From Diploscapter coronatus (lineage: Eukaryota > Nematoda > Chromadorea > Rhabditida > Rhabditidae), in the NCBI GenBank assembly GCA_964036155.1, contig OZ038422.1, forward strand, positions 44,539,201 to 44,603,200: a stretch of DNA of 64,000 nt. The letters are read 5' to 3'. Below, piece by piece: positions 12,242-27,300 of this stretch. The notes beneath the pieces were generated by a model. The model had not been told where the DNA came from. It did not search any database and worked only from the letters and a program-made list of their open reading frames with translations. The position numbers and the translations under genes are program-made. The number at the start of each line of letters is the position of its first letter. The stretch's first letter is position 1.

Positions 12242-13935
12242 CTGTTTTTTCACATTTCTAGCAATAAGGCAACAGAAGCGATAAATGAAATTGGAGAATA
12301 TCCTATGGATTTATAAGGATTATAAATTCACCTGCAACCCTGTAAACTGCATTGTTATTCGGTGAATCCTCTCATAAAGTATCAGTTGCAATTCGTGAGA
12401 CTCCTGAAGGAGGTGTAATTTGCAGTGAATATTCCATGGAAAGTATATAGTTCGTGGTTGTCCGGAGTGAATATCTCCTGTGTTCGTTCGCGAGCTCCTC
12501 GCATTCCTTCTCTCCCTTCCTCTTTCTCTCTCTAGTTCCCAGTCTTTCAACTGCCAGCTTTCAATTATGCTCCCTTAGATGCGCACCAGCACTCATTAAT
12601 AATCCAAAACGTAGCGACTGACACAAGATAGTTTGTCAGCCGAAAGAGACGAAAAGAAACGGATACCAAACAGACCAAAAATAGAAATACTCACAATAAT
12701 TGGTATTTATACTGGATGCAACACATATGGCTTTGAAGGATTATTACTGCTAACAATCTTGAGGAAATTGGCTTGGAATAAAAGGGTATTCGCAGATTGT
12801 TACTTCAAAAATTAGGTATCAAAACAGCAGGTTCTTCAAAATTTCCACGGAAAAGGACTAAACGACAGTTGAAATTTTGAAACCCAGAGACTAAAAATTG
12901 TTTCTGGCAGGGAATAAGAAACTTCAAGGCCGAAATCTAGATTTTCGCCTTCAAAGACGAAACCAAAATTTTCGTGCTTCCATTTCTCTAACGAAAACAC
13001 GGCCCTGAACACCCCTAATCCCGAGCACCAAGAGAAAATGAACGAAGAACTTCAATAGTTCAGAGATGCTTTGACAAAGTGAAACATTTCTATTCTTTCA
13101 AGATACTCAAAGTATTCATGTCAGAAAAAATCTGACATGTGTTGGGGAAAGTTGCGAAGTGCATTTTAGCGGAACACAATTCTCAAGTCACAGAAAAAGA
13201 GCAAATGAGAAATACATTAAGTTTGGGTGGGTGAAAAATGTGCGACTAGCGCCAAGGGACCAGGGGACTGGGAGTTGGCTCGGCACGCCTTGCCGAGCTG
13301 GGAGGGCAAGCGAATATCTGTCTGCGATTCCAGAAGGGAAAAGGAGGAGGAGGGCCTGGAGGGAAGAGATACAAAGTTCGATATGCAAAGGGCTATGAAA
13401 TGGGTGGATGACTGCATGAAGCAGAAATGCAGATGTTGGCGAGCGGCAATCGAGCAATTCAACAGCAATGGAGCAATTGACTCTTCGCCGTGCATTCCTT
13501 CCTGCCTCGGCTGCCTCACTCGTGCAGGACATCTAATGACACATAATGGACGGGACGGACAGAGATGGGCAGAGAATGGAAAAACGACGACTGATGGCTC
13601 GACGGAAGTGTCGATGCAAAGATGCTGAAAGTAGGAATTTAGGTACAACAACTTAGGGCAAGTTACTTCAATTACACATGTGATTTTCGATGGTGTGAAA
13701 TTGCAGTGAAATCAAGGCAATTCAAAGACTAGGAATGAGAGACGAGAAAATTGAAGAGATAATTCTCGTGCATGATATGAAGATAAACTTCTTTATTGAA
13801 TATCATATTAAATCCAGATCTCAAAATTCAGGCGATATTGCCAGGTTTATTGATGTCGTGATTTGAGATTCTTGATGCGACGAGCCTAAAACTTTAAAAA
13901 TTGTGGAAACAGTAACGTTATTAACCTTAAGATTA
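12242..13935. other. Intergenic region with AG-rich and GC-rich islands
   Basis: Contains the unresolved 5' end of the claudin-like gene (12250-12560), a GA/TC-skewed stretch (12470-12540), and a GC-richer island at about 13200-13630 that is open in several frames on both strands. No frame there shows a domain or splice structure, so I do not call a gene. A minus-strand AATAAA (plus TTTATT near 13793) probably ends the lysozyme transcript. Confidence 0.5.
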
Positions 13936-15371
13936 TTATTGCGAGACTTTGTATTCGCTGCATTCAAACTTTTTGACTCTTGAATCTAAAATTATAGGAA
14001 TTAATTGCTCATAAAAGTGTTCAAAGCTTACCGCAGCTTGGAATTTCATCTTATCGACAATGTCGACACTGCCAAATGAAGTCCCATTGGGGAAATAGTA
14101 GAAATCCCTGAATTGGTGGTTATGAAAGAAACCTATAAATCATATTACTTGCTTTCTGTCATCAGGCAGAATTCCTCATACTTCGCATATTGCTTAACGT
14201 TAGGACTGTTGTAACCGTTTTTGCTCCAGACACCGAAATTCGTGAAATCGTTGAAATTTGGGGCAGTTTCTCCACGCGTTCCATCGCCCGTCGTGTTCGA
14301 GTACCTTAAATAATTCTTTGACACAATGCTGATAATTTTATTGATTATTCCTACCACAAATTGGGATGCATGTCGTAGAACCAACTTGGACCCCAATTGC
14401 CTAAAATCGTGTTCCAGTCAGCAGATGTTGTGAACACTCCTACTGACCATGTGTAGTTCTGAAGTTTATCTGGTGCTAAAGCCAACGAATATCTTTATGC
14501 AGAAATGCTAGAATGCAAATTTTTATATTCTTCAACAGTACTGCTTTTCTGATCACACATACCGTTATGGCGTAGACCATCTCATTAAAGAATGCGACGT
14601 TTCTAGGAATATTAGCTGGGGAAGCCTGCCATGCATCCGGATCCATCACCTAAAAATTTCATATTAGAATACGAGTAGAAATACCAGAATGCTAAAATTA
14701 GTATTCGAGCCGAGAAAAATGGGAAACGACTATAGAAAAAATGTGCCTCACAAAATTGAGCATAACTTTGCTCCTACCGAATCATTTTAGGAGATCTAAA
14801 AAGCATTCTGCTTCGATTAATCTCACCGATGACGCTAATATAAAATTTTCCCATGATTATCAATTTCGAAAATTGACTTGGCTTCTCTAAATACAATGTT
14901 AATAATTCTCACTTCGACCCAAAGTCTTCGAATACTGATGCCATTAGTTGCGAGTGCATTGTACAGTTCATCAATTTGGGATTTGGCTGCAACTCCCGAC
15001 TGAATCTCCGGAACAAAGTTGAGCTCAAGACTCATTCCAGCTGTAAGTTTACCGATGTTGCTCTTTAGCTTTCAAGGAAAAGAATGCAGTAAGCTAACCT
15101 GTGTGGGCATTTTTTATTGTTCCAAGAGTTTCTTCATCGAGTAAAATTTCATAGTAAATTCTGAAATACAATATGATTATTCCTCAAAAGCATATCCGAT
15201 TAGATCAACTGACGCCAAAAAGATTCTACTGTAGTTAGCATTCTTGAAACATTCCATCTGAGCTTTAGTCACAGGATTCTCTATTGTTATGTCGACAGCA
15301 TAACCTACATAGCCATGAATGGAAGCAGCCAAGAATAACTGTGCCGCAAGGCATAAATACACTTTCAGCAT
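13936..15371 (-). CDS. Secreted GH25 lysozyme (nematode LYS type)
   Basis: Glycoside hydrolase 25 lysozyme, expected to cleave peptidoglycan in gut digestion or antibacterial defence. Exons in transcript order: 15371-15214, 15160-15099, 15040-14913, 14649-14559, 14475-14355, 14304-14149, 14107-13936; phases agree, giving about 295 residues, typical of C. elegans LYS proteins. A signal peptide (MLKVYLCLAAQLFLAAS) is followed by GYAVDIT, whose D27 is the first GH25 catalytic Asp. Later family landmarks are GMSLELNFVP, the QIDELYNAL helix, ISIRRLWVEV, a WSVGVFTTSADWNTILGNW strand equivalent to GIYTN..DW, and ETAPNFNDFTNFGVW then VKQYAKYEEFC. The start sits at TTTAAG|ATG, a possible trans-splice site. 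The last exon may instead splice at GCG|GTAAGC, changing the C terminus. Activity is inferred. Confidence 0.9.
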
Positions 15372-18300
15372 CTTAAACACACATTTTTCATATTTTCTTT
15401 TAGTTTTAATTTAATGATAAACAGTAATATGAAAACGTTAGAAAGAAAATTTCATAGGGCGCGTTCAGACTCGCCTTTGCGCTCGGCTCGTTCGAGCACA
15501 AAGCCGAGCGAACGACCCATAAAGATTGACTAGAAATTACAGAATAGTTATAATTGATAAAATTAGTTCCTGTCATGAAACGCTTTTATCATTCAAGCTC
15601 ATTCCGCTTTATAGCGCGTGAATTTCTATGCCAGTTTGAGAGGAATTGAAAAATTTCACTGATAAAGCCACCATTCAGATAAAAAATGAACCACTCCATT
15701 GGTAAAATTTCGTTATTTACAGCTATAAAAATTTACGAGCTTTTACAATGAGTAGAAGATTTTATGAAATCATCATTGAACTGTTTGCGTGCATACACGT
15801 AACTGTTAACTCGCGATAAGACAACTCCACTCTATTTAATTTTATTTTCAGGTGAACTTTTTATGTGCTCATTACAGTTCGGTGACTGATCATTTTAACT
15901 TCTCAGATCGATATATCCTTCTGATTCAATAGAATGTTGAAATGCCAAATTGATTACAGTTCGATACGACTTACTGAATTCTTCATATTTTGTCGATAAA
16001 TTTGGATATTAGTTCCGCCAATAAGACGCGGAGAAAATGTTAATTAGTGGCATAAAAATGTGGATGAACATTGGAATGAAGAGAGAGCATGCCAATTGAG
16101 AAGACGTGATGGATTGAGACAAATAAAAATTGTGGGAGTCGAAGGAACGAATTAAAATAAGAAGAGAGTATGAAATTAGAGATCGGGGAGAAAATTAAGT
16201 CGCAAGCAGAAAGACAGAAAGAAAAAGAAACTGAGGCCTGAGATGAGAAGAAGAAGAAGAAGCAATTGGGCAGATATTCCATATTCTGATGGATCGACTC
16301 CAATTCATATGTGTCCTCATTTTGAAGACGCCTTATTCCATTTGGTAGAATTGAATGAACTCTATCGAGTTTTTCTTCTATAAATTCACATGATATCTTC
16401 GTTAAGTTGTACTGATGACTTGGCAGAATGCTGAGCGTAACTGTAGGATAAATTTCGTTGATCAACAACGTTTTATGGATAAATTAGACCCAGGGAGGAC
16501 GATTTTGAGAAATTTTATGGGGCTTTCCTTCCATAATATTTCCTTCACATTTTAGTGCCTATATTTAAACAAAAACTTAACTGCTTGTAATGATGTTATA
16601 GACATGCGTTTGATCTTTACAATCTAGCTCCGTATGTTTTCTTTGTTTGGCGAAAATATTTCATAGGTCTGTGAATAATCAATTCCGGTCAGCACTAATC
16701 AACATTGATCAGCAAAAATTGCGACACATCTTCTGATTGTAGTCATTAGAAATTTGCTGAGCTTCGGTGTATTTCATATTGATGAATTGCTTGATCAACA
16801 AAATTTTAACTTATAAAAATGGTAACAAATTAAAAAATATGCATTTCATAGCATCCCTATTCTACTGAATGCAATTCATAATTGCGCGCCTAATTTTGTT
16901 ATTTTTGCGTCGCGTCAAATTAATAAGCAGTCTTTGAGGTATTTTTCATTAGTTGTTTTAAGTCAGCATTAATTGCGTTATGAATAGCTGACTTTTTGAA
17001 TAGTTCGATCCTCACAAACTTAGCTTCATAGATTTCAATTTCTTACGAATTTTCGAGAACTATTTCAGTCTTGAGAATCTACTTTGAGTCGAGGTTGATC
17101 TTCAAAACCTGACATCTACCGTTAGTTGTTGGGCACAAATTGTTAGCTACTTGATTTATCACCCTTTCTTAAAAATGGTTCTGCAAAAAATGGGATTTGC
17201 TCGTTTTCTGAGCAGGTATTTTTTGCTATTCTTCAGGCTGAAATATTGAATTTCGTTCATTTTGCAATATGTGTAAATTTGTTTGGTCGCGAGCTGCAGC
17301 AATGAGTAATGAATCGGGGGTTGGTTGAGATTTGAGTGAAGTGGGTCTGAGGACTGAGAGACTGGGTGCATATGAAGACAGGGGCAGGGCAGGGAGGGGG
17401 AATTGAGCACGAGGATTGGTCCAGATCGCAGCCGTATGAATTGCAGAATTGCTTCCGTTGGTGGAATGAGAAGAAGAAGACGAAAAAGAAGAAAGATTTG
17501 GAGATGAAAAAATAGCCCAAAAACTAAGAGCATACAGACGAATAAGGAAATAGTCGTTTTGTATCTCCGCTGCCAAATCTCATAAAATGCATTTCACCCC
17601 ATCGCTTTTCAAAACAACACTTTTATATTCTTTGCTTTGATTTTATCAAAATTCTTTTGATCTACTCTCACACTTGTCTCGTTTTGCGTTTGCAGCGTAA
17701 ATTCACGAGCTTCAAGTAACATGACCAGCGACTTTCGTGGGAATTTTCAGCGCACCCGAAGAAGAAACTTCATCGTATTCATTTTTTGGCATGTATGCTT
17801 TTGTTGACATTATTCGCTTGCTGCACATTTTTCTACAGCAGGTATGTTTTGAGAAGCAAATTGAACTTCTTCGAAGATTTTTCTACACATCATTTTTAGC
17901 AAAATCGAAATTCGTTTATCGATAAAAACTAGTTTGATAACATCATCTTTCTATTTAAAATCCTTTCTCACTCGACAGTTTATTCCAATTTAATTATAAG
18001 TAGGGACCGCAAACGGTTTTACAGAATTTACGATTTCCTGCATTTTTCTACTTCATAAGATCGATGTTGACATAACGAGGATATTCATAGAGAAAGAGTA
18101 AAATAAAAATTGCCTTTAGCCGGAAAAAATCGCCAAAACTGATCAAAAACTGAACACGTTTTTTTATTCACAAAGTCGTCATGAGTACGACTGAGGCATA
18201 CTAATTTCGAGCTGATTTTCAGCACATAGAAGTTTCATTTAATGGTTCAGCGAACTAGACCATGCCTTTTTATGTCTAGCCACTTTGAAGCATACTTGCT

Positions 18301-21300
18301 TCCCATTTTTAAGGTTTCCAGTGATCACCATTTGAGAAAAAGTGCAAGACGCAAAGACGACAGAGTTTGCGATCCCTAATTATAAGTAAGAAGTCGCAAT
18401 GACTTTCTTGTAGTTTCACAATATTTTTAGTTTCTGATATTTCCACATTGATATTTGTTGCTGTGCTCAAAGGTCGAAAATCTGCGATCTTTATTCATTC
18501 AATAACTCTGTCTGTTAAAATAATCAGTCAGCATGGTTTGGGGAACAGAACTTTTGATTTTTTAAATCTTTTTTTTCCCAGAGTTTCTGTTCTTGTGCTG
18601 AAAAATAGGACTGCAAACACGGTTTGGGATCTCTCGAATGGAAATATGGAATGTTCTCGTTGTAAATTGTCGAGTTTCGACTGGTGGGTTACCTGATTGC
18701 CAATCGAGAGGGGGCAATATCCCCCTCCTGCCCTCTGTTCCTCTGTTTGCTCGACTTGCACAGTCGTTTCCTCGTTTCTTTGCATTTGTGCGTTTCGATT
18801 GGCCTCTTCACATTCAACCACCTTTGACTCGACTCATTAACTGATGAAATGAGCTCAGAGAGGATCTTTGTCAAGAGATACCACTCTCACTTGACATTGT
18901 CATCGAGCTGCTAACTGAAACCGTACGAACTATCAAGTCAAAAGTTAAAGAATCACACGAGCTCAACCTTATCCTTAAATTACTTTTTTTTCAAATTTCC
19001 TATTGATATTTTTATTTTTAGAAATTTATGAACAAAGATGCGCGATAACAGTTTGAGCAAATATTATCAGACAGACATTCTTTGAGTAGGTCACAAATTA
19101 TGACGAACATCTTGAACATTTCAGCTTTGAATGAATGAACGCAAAAATCGAATGTCACTTCAGTAGCATTCAATGGAAAACGAGCATATCAGTCCGACAA
19201 TTGCTTTTTTTCAATATCAGCTCCGTTTTACCATTTGAAAATATCAAATTATCGAGCTCTCGAAAATAATGCAAAATGAGATAGTAAAGCTAGAGAAAAA
19301 TTTCCTTCTCTAGCCTCCTTCTCATGGATTTACAAATTGCGATTTTCGACTTCCTTCGACTCTCTAAAATGTTTCAAGATCAATTCCAACGCTATGTGTT
19401 TCAAAATCCATCTTATTTGGCAGTATCTTTTGGTATCGATTGTTGTGCCCGAATTTGTGCCATATCTCATCCGTCAATCTTTTCTCCTTAAGCCAAAGGA
19501 TTTCCTCTGCAGTCTATATGTGTAAGTCGAATCTGTTGGTTTTTCGGTTTATAATTGATCATTAACGTTGATGTATTTAGAAAGTTTACAAATTAGCATA
19601 TGTTTGTTTCTAGAATTTGTTGGACTAAAACTCGATGTCAGGTTCATCTTTATCATATCGGAAATCGGCTTTTCGGTTGATCTCCTTCCCTTCTTCTCTT
19701 CCCCCTCTAGTTCAGGCGATGCAATAGTTTATGAATAAGTTATCTGTTGACTTGCTCCCATTTTGCAGAATTTCGTTCCTCCATTTCCTTCCTCACTTCT
19801 CTCATTCACATTCCCATTTCTGCTCGTTTTCAGCTTCCCCACTTCCTTTTCTGTTTTCAGTAGCCCAACCTTTCTGCTTTTCCGTAACTATGCTGTGCTC
19901 TTTGGCCTAACCTGCTTATTTCATAAGTTAGTGAGACAAATTAAAGAGAGTAAGTGTGGTGAGAGTAACACATAATCTTATAGCAAAGCGAAATTTAGAA
20001 TGAGAAAGAAGGCGAGCATATTCGGACTTTATCATGTCTCTGATAAAGTGGATGACGATTTTAGTGCATAAATTTGAATACGCTAATGCTCAAATAAACT
20101 AATGTGATCTTCGAGGTGTAAGATTATGTAAATTAGCAATATTCCAATTTTTACATTTCTATTTTGCATCGCTAAAGGGGTGAAATTTCAAGTTATTTTA
20201 CCGAATGTATTCTTATGCGAACTCTATCTTATCCATTAGACTGCAGACAACATATAATCGTTCTAACAATAGAGTCTGTCTCAAATCATTGTGGATGATG
20301 CAACGAAGAGAGTATGCATAGAGAAAGAGAATTAAGCCTCAGGGGGATGAAGATGGGGCAGAGTTCGCAGAATTGCAGAAATAGGTGGAGGAAGGGTGGA
20401 GGCATGAAAACGTGCAAACTGACAAATAATCCGAAATGAGTTTTCACCTTGAAACAGCGAGGTTTTGGCAATTGTTCCACATTTTAAACAAAGGATTGCT
20501 TATCTTATCCTCATAATTAAAACAGTATCCAACACCTCTAGTCGCACTTCCCATTTCGATTTAAAAAAATTATTTACTTTATCGTCAGTGATGGAACTGG
20601 CAAGGAAAACTCACTTAATGTCATGTAGCTTTTCACCGAATTTTTTCATCAATAGGGGTTTTCAATTGTCCTGATAACGAATCTGAAACCACAAAGCTCA
20701 ACCGTGGCCTTCCCGTCCATTAATATCGAGAAACTGTTTTACTAGGAGGAAAAATAGCATGTACAATTGAAGCTAAAAATTACCATACATTCTTTTACTA
20801 CCATCTTTACTGCGATAATCCCTAATCTGGCGAATATTTGTGTCGAATTCGAGGTGGCGAGCTCGGAAGTTGGCAGACACAAAACGAATGAATTTGGAAG
20901 CAGGTTCCTCCGTCCTCCTGACTTCCAGGCTTTTTGTCTCCACCCTATTGCCAGAGTAGATATCCCTTTCGTCCTCTTTGCTTCTCTTCCACCCCCACCA
21001 GAATGGCTCTTTTCTCCTTCTCCTTTCAGGCCTTTCCTTTCCATTCCTTTCCCCATTCTCACTTCCATTTCGAGCATTTCTAGCATTTCGAGGTTGTGAC
21101 GAGTCGCTGTATGAGCTTCTTCTTCTTCTTCGTCTGCTTGTTGCTCGTTCTGGTTTTGTGTGGTTCATCTGCTTCTCCTCCCACCCCTTCCCTCTCTAAT
21201 CCCAATCCCAATCGCAATCCTCTCTTCTTCTCTTCATTCTCCCAAATGTGCCATTTCAGTCGGATTCGATTCTTTCAATCCTTCGCAGGTTCTTTTCGCC

Positions 21301-24300
21301 ACGCCACGCCTCGCTTCTCCTCATTCCATTAGCCCATTTTCGCAACCCTGTAATTTTATTATTTTTTCCGTTCAGTTTTCAATTAGCTAAATTGCCTAAA
21401 GTTCAGACTTTTGGCTTTGTCTAAATCTCATCCATACAATTGAAGAACACTGCCTAGAAAAGACGTTCCCTCCACCCTATTATTTTCTAGAATTGAATAC
21501 TCTGATACTGAGCTTATAATAAATCTCAAATCCAGCTCCTTCTAGTAAGTTGTCGTGTGATATTCGATTTATCTAGATCTCTGCCTCCTTCTTGCCCAGA
21601 TTCACATGTGTTCTTCTGCCGCTGCGGTCGGCCAAATAATAAATAGACAGCTCGTGGGAGAAGAGGACAATCTGACATGGCCTGGTATTGAAAAGAATGG
21701 GAAAAATTAACAGAGAATTGGACGGAGAAGTCGACTAATTGAAAGCGGGGAGTATCAGCCTATGGTCTAATGACCGATCAGGATAGATCAGTTGTTTGAT
21801 TATTGAGCTGAAAATGAGAATTTCTAAAGAGAAGGTTAAGAAATCTGTAGGATTGTATTCTAGGTTGGAGCAATCAAAGCTTCAGAATCTTGTAGCGATA
21901 GATAAGCATCATGGGATAAAATTAAAGCGGTTCTTCATCACTAGTATACAGATCTAGAGATCAGTTTCATTCGAGAAAAGAAACTAATGGTGGATATGTT
22001 GCCGAGTAAAATCAGTTTTGACGACATATTGTATGAGCAAAATTTTTAGCTATTGTCGAACTAATGATGCAAGATTGCTTACGAGAAAACTTTTCGAGGT
22101 GTCCACCTTCGATTTGACTGATTTTTGTAACCCGGGGTATTTCATGACACTGCTCATGGATCTGAAGCCAGAAAGTGCTAGCGTGCAAGTGTTAGGGAAG
22201 GAAATCTCGAAAACCTTTCCACGCAACGAAGAAATAAAATTATAAAGTGGGTTTCGTTATTTCTCTATACAAAAAACGGCCTTCGGGATTTTCTGTTCGA
22301 ACACTAGCACGCCATACTTTCTGATTTCAGAAACACGATCAGCGTCACAAAAAATTTTTGTAGTGCAAAAATCTGCCGAATCGGGGAGAACACTTCAAAA
22401 AGTATCCTTGTAAGAAGATATATTCAGGATAGATCGCATTAGATATCTAACGAGTATTATCTCTAGGTCTACTATTTTACAAAATTAATTCACTCTCAAC
22501 ACCCTTTGATGCAATAGTAATTCTTATCTAATCGACAATTTTTAATCTAACAAGAATTGACTGATGGCGGAATAATTTCCTTGATTCGCTGCGCGTATTC
22601 TTCCATATGCTCTACTTGCAGGAATAAGTACAAATGTCGAACATTTATGGGAAAAAATGCTCCACCCTCACTTTCCAGATTACTGCAAATGAGATGGAAG
22701 TATGAATTGGGGCATGCGACAACGTGGGATACATTTGAACGTTTCGAAGCAGAAACTCATTGGTCCATGTGGTGTTCAGCTGGTAGAGGAACGTTGTACA
22801 CTCCAAACAGGAGCAAGAAAGATAGAGATGTTCGTTGGAGAGATAGTTATTTTGAAATGTATTATGACATCATTGATGATCATTGTGGGAATTTTGACAG
22901 ATGAATATGGATTCTGTGATTTTGAAAGATCTGTAGGACAAGAGATAGAGAAGGACTATTTCGAGAATCCGAATTGAAATTGAATTAGATCAAATCATCC
23001 AAACGAGACTCTTCTAATCCATTTCATGACTTGAAAAGTTTTTAAATATGTTAATGTGTAAGGGAGCTTAGTTTCATACTTTGGTTCAACGTTTAACGTA
23101 GTTTTTCAGTTTCTATTAACCAGGAAATGAGTTCATTCGTTATCGAAATTTATCACAACAATTTTTGATCTTCTCACCCAGAACATTATTTTTACAGATA
23201 GTATGGTCTTATATCTTTCTGAAGAACTGTTCTATTAAAATCCAGTCTTGAAGTATTTTGAGCTACTATCTGTTGTTTATTTTTTCCTCTTCACGTGGCT
23301 AGAGATTTCGGTTGAGTCGTTCAAAGCGGGCTTAGCATTCACGCGTTAGCAGTTCCTGCCTGAGGGCGTTCTCCAATGTTTGACCAGTCAGGGCGGTCGC
23401 ATTTATCATTCCTTCTGCCTTTGCCTTTGGAATTCTGTGCTTCCTCATTCTGCACAGATTGTTTTAGCTCTTGTGCTTTTCTGGCTTTTCTGTACTTGCA
23501 GAGCAAAGTCAGTCGGCCTGAAAATCTGCCAAAAGCTTTGCATAGGTTAGAGGAAGCTGAAGAGGAGGGGGGGTGAATAAAGAAATGAAGGGCAAAAACG
23601 AGAGCGGCTAATGGAAAAATGGAAAAGGCGGATCCCCTTGTAGGATCGTGAAATAAACAGATTGTTGCTTGAATGAAGGGAAGACCTCTGATTTGATTTG
23701 TGATAGTTTATGCTTTTTTATTCATTCATTATTCATGCTTTGAAGTCTCATTTATTCGATTAAGTTCGCCTTCCTTACTAAATTTATCACTTTCATCATA
23801 GTCTGATGTGTGAGAACTCTAGCTAAGTTTGGCGTTTAGTTTATGCTAGAATAATAAATAGCAAATAATCTATTAGAAATATCACTCGTTCTCGAATATG
23901 CTTATGACTAAACATTCTCATCATCGCTTTCTATTTTGGATTGGATGTGCGCTGTCTATTTGAAGCCATTCTATATCTGATTATATTTATCTTCACATTT
24001 GACTGTCTTCACCCGCTGAATACAACTCAAGTGCTTTCTGCTGCATTCAGGGCTTATTTGTGTGTGTGTGTGTGTGTGCGTATTTTTTTAATTTTTTTTT
24101 TTGAGAATTTGTCAAATCCTTTCCATTTTTCTATGACCGATAATCTGTTTGACCGAAAAAGCCAGTGCCAGATGAAAGTCGTTCGTATTCTCGCATGTTC
24201 TTCTCGTTTTTTCTCGCATTTTTCCGAGATTATCAGCTCGTTTGAGCCTATTGTGGGCGTGGCTAGGGATTTGAGATTTTTCCTAGCAAATCTTAATTCC

Positions 24301-27300
24301 AGGCGCATTCCGAAAGTCAATTTTCATTTTTCGTTTTTATAGCAACCGGCCCAAAAACTCGATTGGATTACCAAACTTTGTATTCGAGAAATTTGCAAAA
24401 CAATTATTTGCAATTTCTTTTTAGAAGGAGTTCTTCAAAACCATCAAATGTGTTTCCTTTGACCTCTATACATACATTCGACATTTTCTGCATCATTTTC
24501 CTGGTTGTGTGTTTTCCGTCGATTTACCCTTTGGCTGGGCTGAATGCTTGGATGTATCCCCTCCCTCCTCGGCTGCTCATAATGCATGCCAGAAGCAATG
24601 ATTTCCTGAAGCTGACGAGGCAAAGAGAAGAGGAAGGCAAGAAGCAACGAGAATACGGTTAGAGATAGAGAGCCATAGCAGAGAAGTATGAAAAACCCCT
24701 GTCTCTCCCCTCTCGATGAGTTTCCCCCGACATTTCTCCATTCTCCCATGTTCCCCTGGTTGCTATGGATTGGCAGAGCCTTCACAGGCTGGGGGTTAAA
24801 ATAGGCAAACGGCACGGGGGCAAATCACGGACGAGGGAAATTGTGAATTGGGAGGAATGGGCAAACTCGCATCGAAAAAATTGAAAAGAAACGACGCACG
24901 ACAGGGTAATGCAAAAACGAACACCTCAGTCATTTGCCTGCAGCACTAATAGTTGCAAGCAAACGCACACTGCCACATAACTACACTTCTTCTTTCAGTC
25001 TTTTGTGCACAGATTGCTGAAGTTTGTCTGCCTTCTCCCCCATGAAAGGGTTGATCTTTTCATTTTTATAATTTCACTCTTTGCTCATAAAATTCATGTG
25101 AAAATGATGTTGCGGCGCACAATTTGTATCGACTTGAAATTTTCTGGATGTTTGGAACTAAAATTTGAAGCTGAAACTTCTTTTAATATCTACTGCTATT
25201 ATTTGTGAGCTTTCATTCCTTCTCTCCTACATGGATTTCTTCATTCATATTAGAGAAGTTCAGAAAGGAAGTGAATGCTAATAGCCTATGATAATAATGT
25301 TCAATGTTATTTCTGAATTTTTAATTAAGCTGACGGATTTGTGGGATGGTCGTTTTATGCAAATCTCATACGTGAAGGCTCAAATCTCAGTTTGATATAA
25401 AATCCCAGATTTGTTCAAACTAACACATATTTGGGTTCAATTTTCACTAATTGTGACTCGAAATTCACTTCCTGAACACCAATTGTTATTTTTTCTTTAG
25501 CTTTTTCCAAAGAAGCCACACATTTTTGAAATATTTCATATCCTTTTTCTGTTCATATTTCATGGTTTTTTGCTCTCGAAACTTGATATAATGGGAGAAG
25601 CAAGAAACGCGCAAAATTTTAGCAAAAAATCGAAAGATCGTCATAATCCGGACTTCTGAAACTTATTCGTATTCAAAAATTTGGCTGAACGTCGTTATAT
25701 ATTTTCACTTTGCTACACATTATTACACCAGACTCCAAATATATGTGCAAGAATATCCATTTTTGACAAATACTCATGCAATGTTTATTCCTTCAAATCA
25801 CCAGTAAATAATTCATTCCCGATATCACTCTTCCTTCTTCTATCGCCCAAGCTATATTTGACTGTTCTATAACTTGATTTGGAATTTTTCATCAGTTTAG
25901 TTGCTAAAATTGGCAAATCTTTGCTTTTAGTTGTTCGCTAGCTATCTATTTAGAATATTCACCAGCATTTCTCTTTTCTCTGCTATACCTAGCCTAAAAT
26001 TTGGTGAGTTTTACAGAGAGCCCACTTCCAACACTATTTCGCATCCAAAATTGATGAATAGTAAAATGTCAAATATCTAGTCCGACAACTAGGTACGCTA
26101 CACCAAAATATCGGAAATACGGCTTGGAGTGGAACTAATTTGTGTAAATCAGGACAGGGTGAAATGGCCAGTTGGAATTTATGAAATGATGCTGAAAGGC
26201 CGGAAGCAAACGGAAAGGAAAGAGGAAAATTCTGGGCGGAGAGGATATGAAATGGCATGCAAAGGGGAAGAGAGGGATAGGATAACACAACCGTGTAACT
26301 AGAGTATGAGGAACAAGCGGAAAATCAACGAAAACCACGAAAAATGAGAGGAATATTTTGAAAAGCGGAGAAAAAGCGAGTAGTTCACGTAAATCAATTC
26401 GCATTGTTTTGCGCGCCTCAACATGAACACTCGTAAAAAATCGCACATTTGGAAATTGCTTCATTACTCATTTTTCACTGACGCTCAAATTTTTGCTACT
26501 TTTCGGCTTTCACGATTTTTTTCTGAAACTTTGAAATGGTACACATTCCACAAATACGAGGCGCGAGAGCGATTTTCGTAAATTTATTTTTATTTTCTAA
26601 AATTACTTTTATGCTAATTTTTTCGACTTTTTCTCATCGGGGATGGATGAAGGACTCAACAAGGTTCTCAAAAATGGGTCTTTCATCCGATTTTGATGAA
26701 TAGGCAAAAATGGTTGATGGTCCCTAGAATAAGTTGTAAGTCTGCTCCTATTATTTTTGCAAAAAAGAATTTAAATCCCCCTTCCAATATCTGCGGAGAA
26801 AAATATCGTTTGATTGACATTGAAAATTGTGAAATATTTGCTTCTTCCATTTGCTGCAAGTCACGCAATGGGTGTTGAATTGCTTTACTTGCCAGTCAGA
26901 CAGACCACCTTTGACTTTGGTTTTTCTTTCTACCAAGTGTGTTGATTTCATTCTTTCAATTTTCTCACATCATTTTTGATCTTGATATTTAATTTTCTTC
27001 TGAAAAATAGTCTAGAGATATTTCGAAGACTCGATCATGTTTTTTTATTCTAAAAGTGGCGTTGCAACTCGGATTTGATATCGATTACGAATTCTAATTT
27101 GCAAAATTCTCGATTCCGAATTTCACAATTTTTCAATTTCAACATATCTAGTTTCGATTAACGATATTTGCTTTCTTTATGTTTACTGCTCAATTTTTGT
27201 CTATCTTTCTGAACTTAAATATTCTTCCGTTCCTATCAATAATCTCATTTTTGCTGAGTTTTGTTCGCACGCTTTTTCATTGTTTTTCATGCTCGCTCGT

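Noticed and set aside
13188..13651. Overlapping ORFs of 114-144 codons on both strands
   Set aside because: GC-richer, low-complexity sequence open in many frames; no domain, no splice-site or start context.
16040..16468. Minus-strand ORF of 142 codons
   Set aside because: Contains a GAAGAAGAAG-derived Phe run and no domain or splice context; probably chance in a GA-rich tract.
20742..21390. Overlapping ORFs on both strands rich in Arg/Glu or Ser/Phe/Pro
   Set aside because: They arise from a purine/pyrimidine-skewed tract that suppresses stops; the peptides are low complexity.
22557..22977. Two overlapping plus-strand ORFs of about 90-115 codons
   Set aside because: No family resemblance, no clear splice partners, and two frames equally open.
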